From Rhodospirillaceae bacterium UBA6608 (lineage in GTDB: Bacteria; Pseudomonadota; Alphaproteobacteria; Rhodospirillales_A; Casp-alpha2): a stretch of 31,833 bases of DNA. A program made the translations under genes and the position numbers. Positions 31,298-31,833 of the stretch are shown piece by piece. Where the stretch lies: NCBI GenBank assembly GCA_002433335.1, contig DJHY01000089.1, positions 1,238 through 33,070 of the forward strand, in the 5' to 3' direction. Each line of letters opens with the position of its first letter. The stretch's first letter is position 1. Below the pieces are notes generated by a model. The model made no database searches. It was not told the origin of the DNA and worked only from the letters and a program-made list of their open reading frames with translations.

Positions 31298-31833
31298 GTG
31301 TCTCAACCGCCGACCACGTCGACTGCCCCCATTGCCGCCATTTCCCAGCAGATCTGGGACATGAAGTACCGGCTGAAATCGCCGGACGGGCGGCCCGTGG
31401 ACAAGACGATCGACGACACCTGGGAACGGGTGGCGACGGCCCTGTCGGCTTGTGAGGACGATGCCGAGGCCTGGTTGCCCCGGTTCAAGGACGCGTTGAG
31501 CGGCTTCAAATTCCTGCCTGCCGGGCGGATCGTGTCCGGCGCCGGGACCGAGCGCATGGTGACCCTGTTCAACTGTTTCGTCATGGGCACCATCCCCGAC
31601 GACATGTCGGGCATTTTCGACAATCTGAAGGAAGCGGCCCTGACCATGCAGCAGGGCGGCGGCATCGGTTACGATTTCTCGACCCTGCGGCCCAAGGGGG
31701 CGCTGGTCAAACGGGTCGGGGCCGATGCCTCGGGCCCGCTGTCGTTCATGGATGTCTGGGATTCCATGTGCCGGACCATCATGTCGGCGGGTTCGCGCCG
31801 GGGCGCGATGATGGCGACCATGCGCTGCGACCA
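31298..31833 (+). CDS. nrdJ: Adenosylcobalamin-dependent (class II) ribonucleotide reductase, 5' part
   Basis: It reduces ribonucleotides to deoxyribonucleotides using a cobalamin-derived radical, so it is oxygen-independent. The first 178 residues are visible: IWDMKYRLKSPDGRPVDKTI, then FLPAGRIVSGAGTERMVTLF, NCFVMGTIPDDMSGIFD with the first redox-active cysteine, LTMQQGGGIGYDFSTLRPKG, and GPLSFMDVWDSMCRTIMSAG followed by RRGAMMATMRCD. These match the NrdJ (vitamin B12-dependent) family. The start is GTG 31298, with AAGGATCAAGGG upstream. The frame is open to the window edge, so the C-terminal part lies outside. It uses the cofactor produced by the PduO enzyme at 761-1345. Confidence 0.93.
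   Translation, partial: MSQPPTTSTAPIAAISQQIWDMKYRLKSPDGRPVDKTIDDTWERVATALSACEDDAEAWLPRFKDALSGFKFLPAGRIVSGAGTERMVTLFNCFVMGTIPDDMSGIFDNLKEAALTMQQGGGIGYDFSTLRPKGALVKRVGADASGPLSFMDVWDSMCRTIMSAGSRRGAMMATMRCD

Overview
The window looks like a chromosomal stretch of a GC-rich alphaproteobacterium, most likely a Rhodospirillales-type organism. This rests on gene content and order: an ethylmalonyl-CoA pathway locus (ccr, ecm, mcd), a PduO-type adenosyltransferase next to a twin-transmembrane HIG1-like protein, the tlpA-like/argH/lptM/lysA/TIGR02302 neighbourhood, a zinc-ribbon/DUF3426 protein divergent from ftsEX, and a vitamin B12-dependent class II ribonucleotide reductase. The species assignment is an inference. 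I saw no rRNA, tRNA, CRISPR array, transposase or prophage gene.

Layout. 1-4590 holds acyl-CoA metabolism on the minus strand: 3-hydroxybutyryl-CoA dehydrogenase (cut by the window edge), cob(I)alamin adenosyltransferase, a HIG1-like protein and methylsuccinyl-CoA dehydrogenase (mcd). A plus-strand RraA-family gene and a small unknown gene lie among them. 4748-7842 is an accessory cassette of four predicted lipoproteins and a small acidic protein. Three of the lipoproteins share an undescribed-looking internal repeat. 7914-11451 is the core of the ethylmalonyl-CoA pathway: ccr and ecm, divergent from one 223-bp promoter region. 11664-13385 is an orphan sensor histidine kinase flanked by copies of the ecm 3' end. 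13483-17249 holds a TetR regulator, a small unknown protein, a membrane-anchored methyltransferase, an HMG-CoA lyase-family enzyme and a LysR regulator. 17251-26762 is mostly housekeeping: aminopeptidase P, a DUF1127 protein, a lipoprotein, a TlpA-like thioredoxin, argH, lptM, lysA and a large TIGR02302 membrane protein. 26785-31127 is envelope and division: the zinc-ribbon/DUF3426 protein, then ftsE-ftsX-ydcF-like-plsC as one tightly packed operon. 31298 to the edge is the start of nrdJ.

How the genes fit together. Acetyl-CoA assimilation through crotonyl-CoA uses the 3-hydroxybutyryl-CoA dehydrogenase, Ccr (reductive carboxylation of crotonyl-CoA to ethylmalonyl-CoA), Ecm (B12-dependent rearrangement to methylsuccinyl-CoA) and Mcd (oxidation to mesaconyl-CoA). 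PduO makes the adenosylcobalamin that Ecm needs and that NrdJ needs as well. The best candidates for something undescribed are the repeat-bearing lipoprotein cassette sitting inside the pathway locus, and the low-GC histidine kinase bounded by a duplicated ecm tail. Several dyad-symmetric elements in promoters (ccr/ecm, tetR, the lipoprotein operon, nrdJ) deserve a comparative check.
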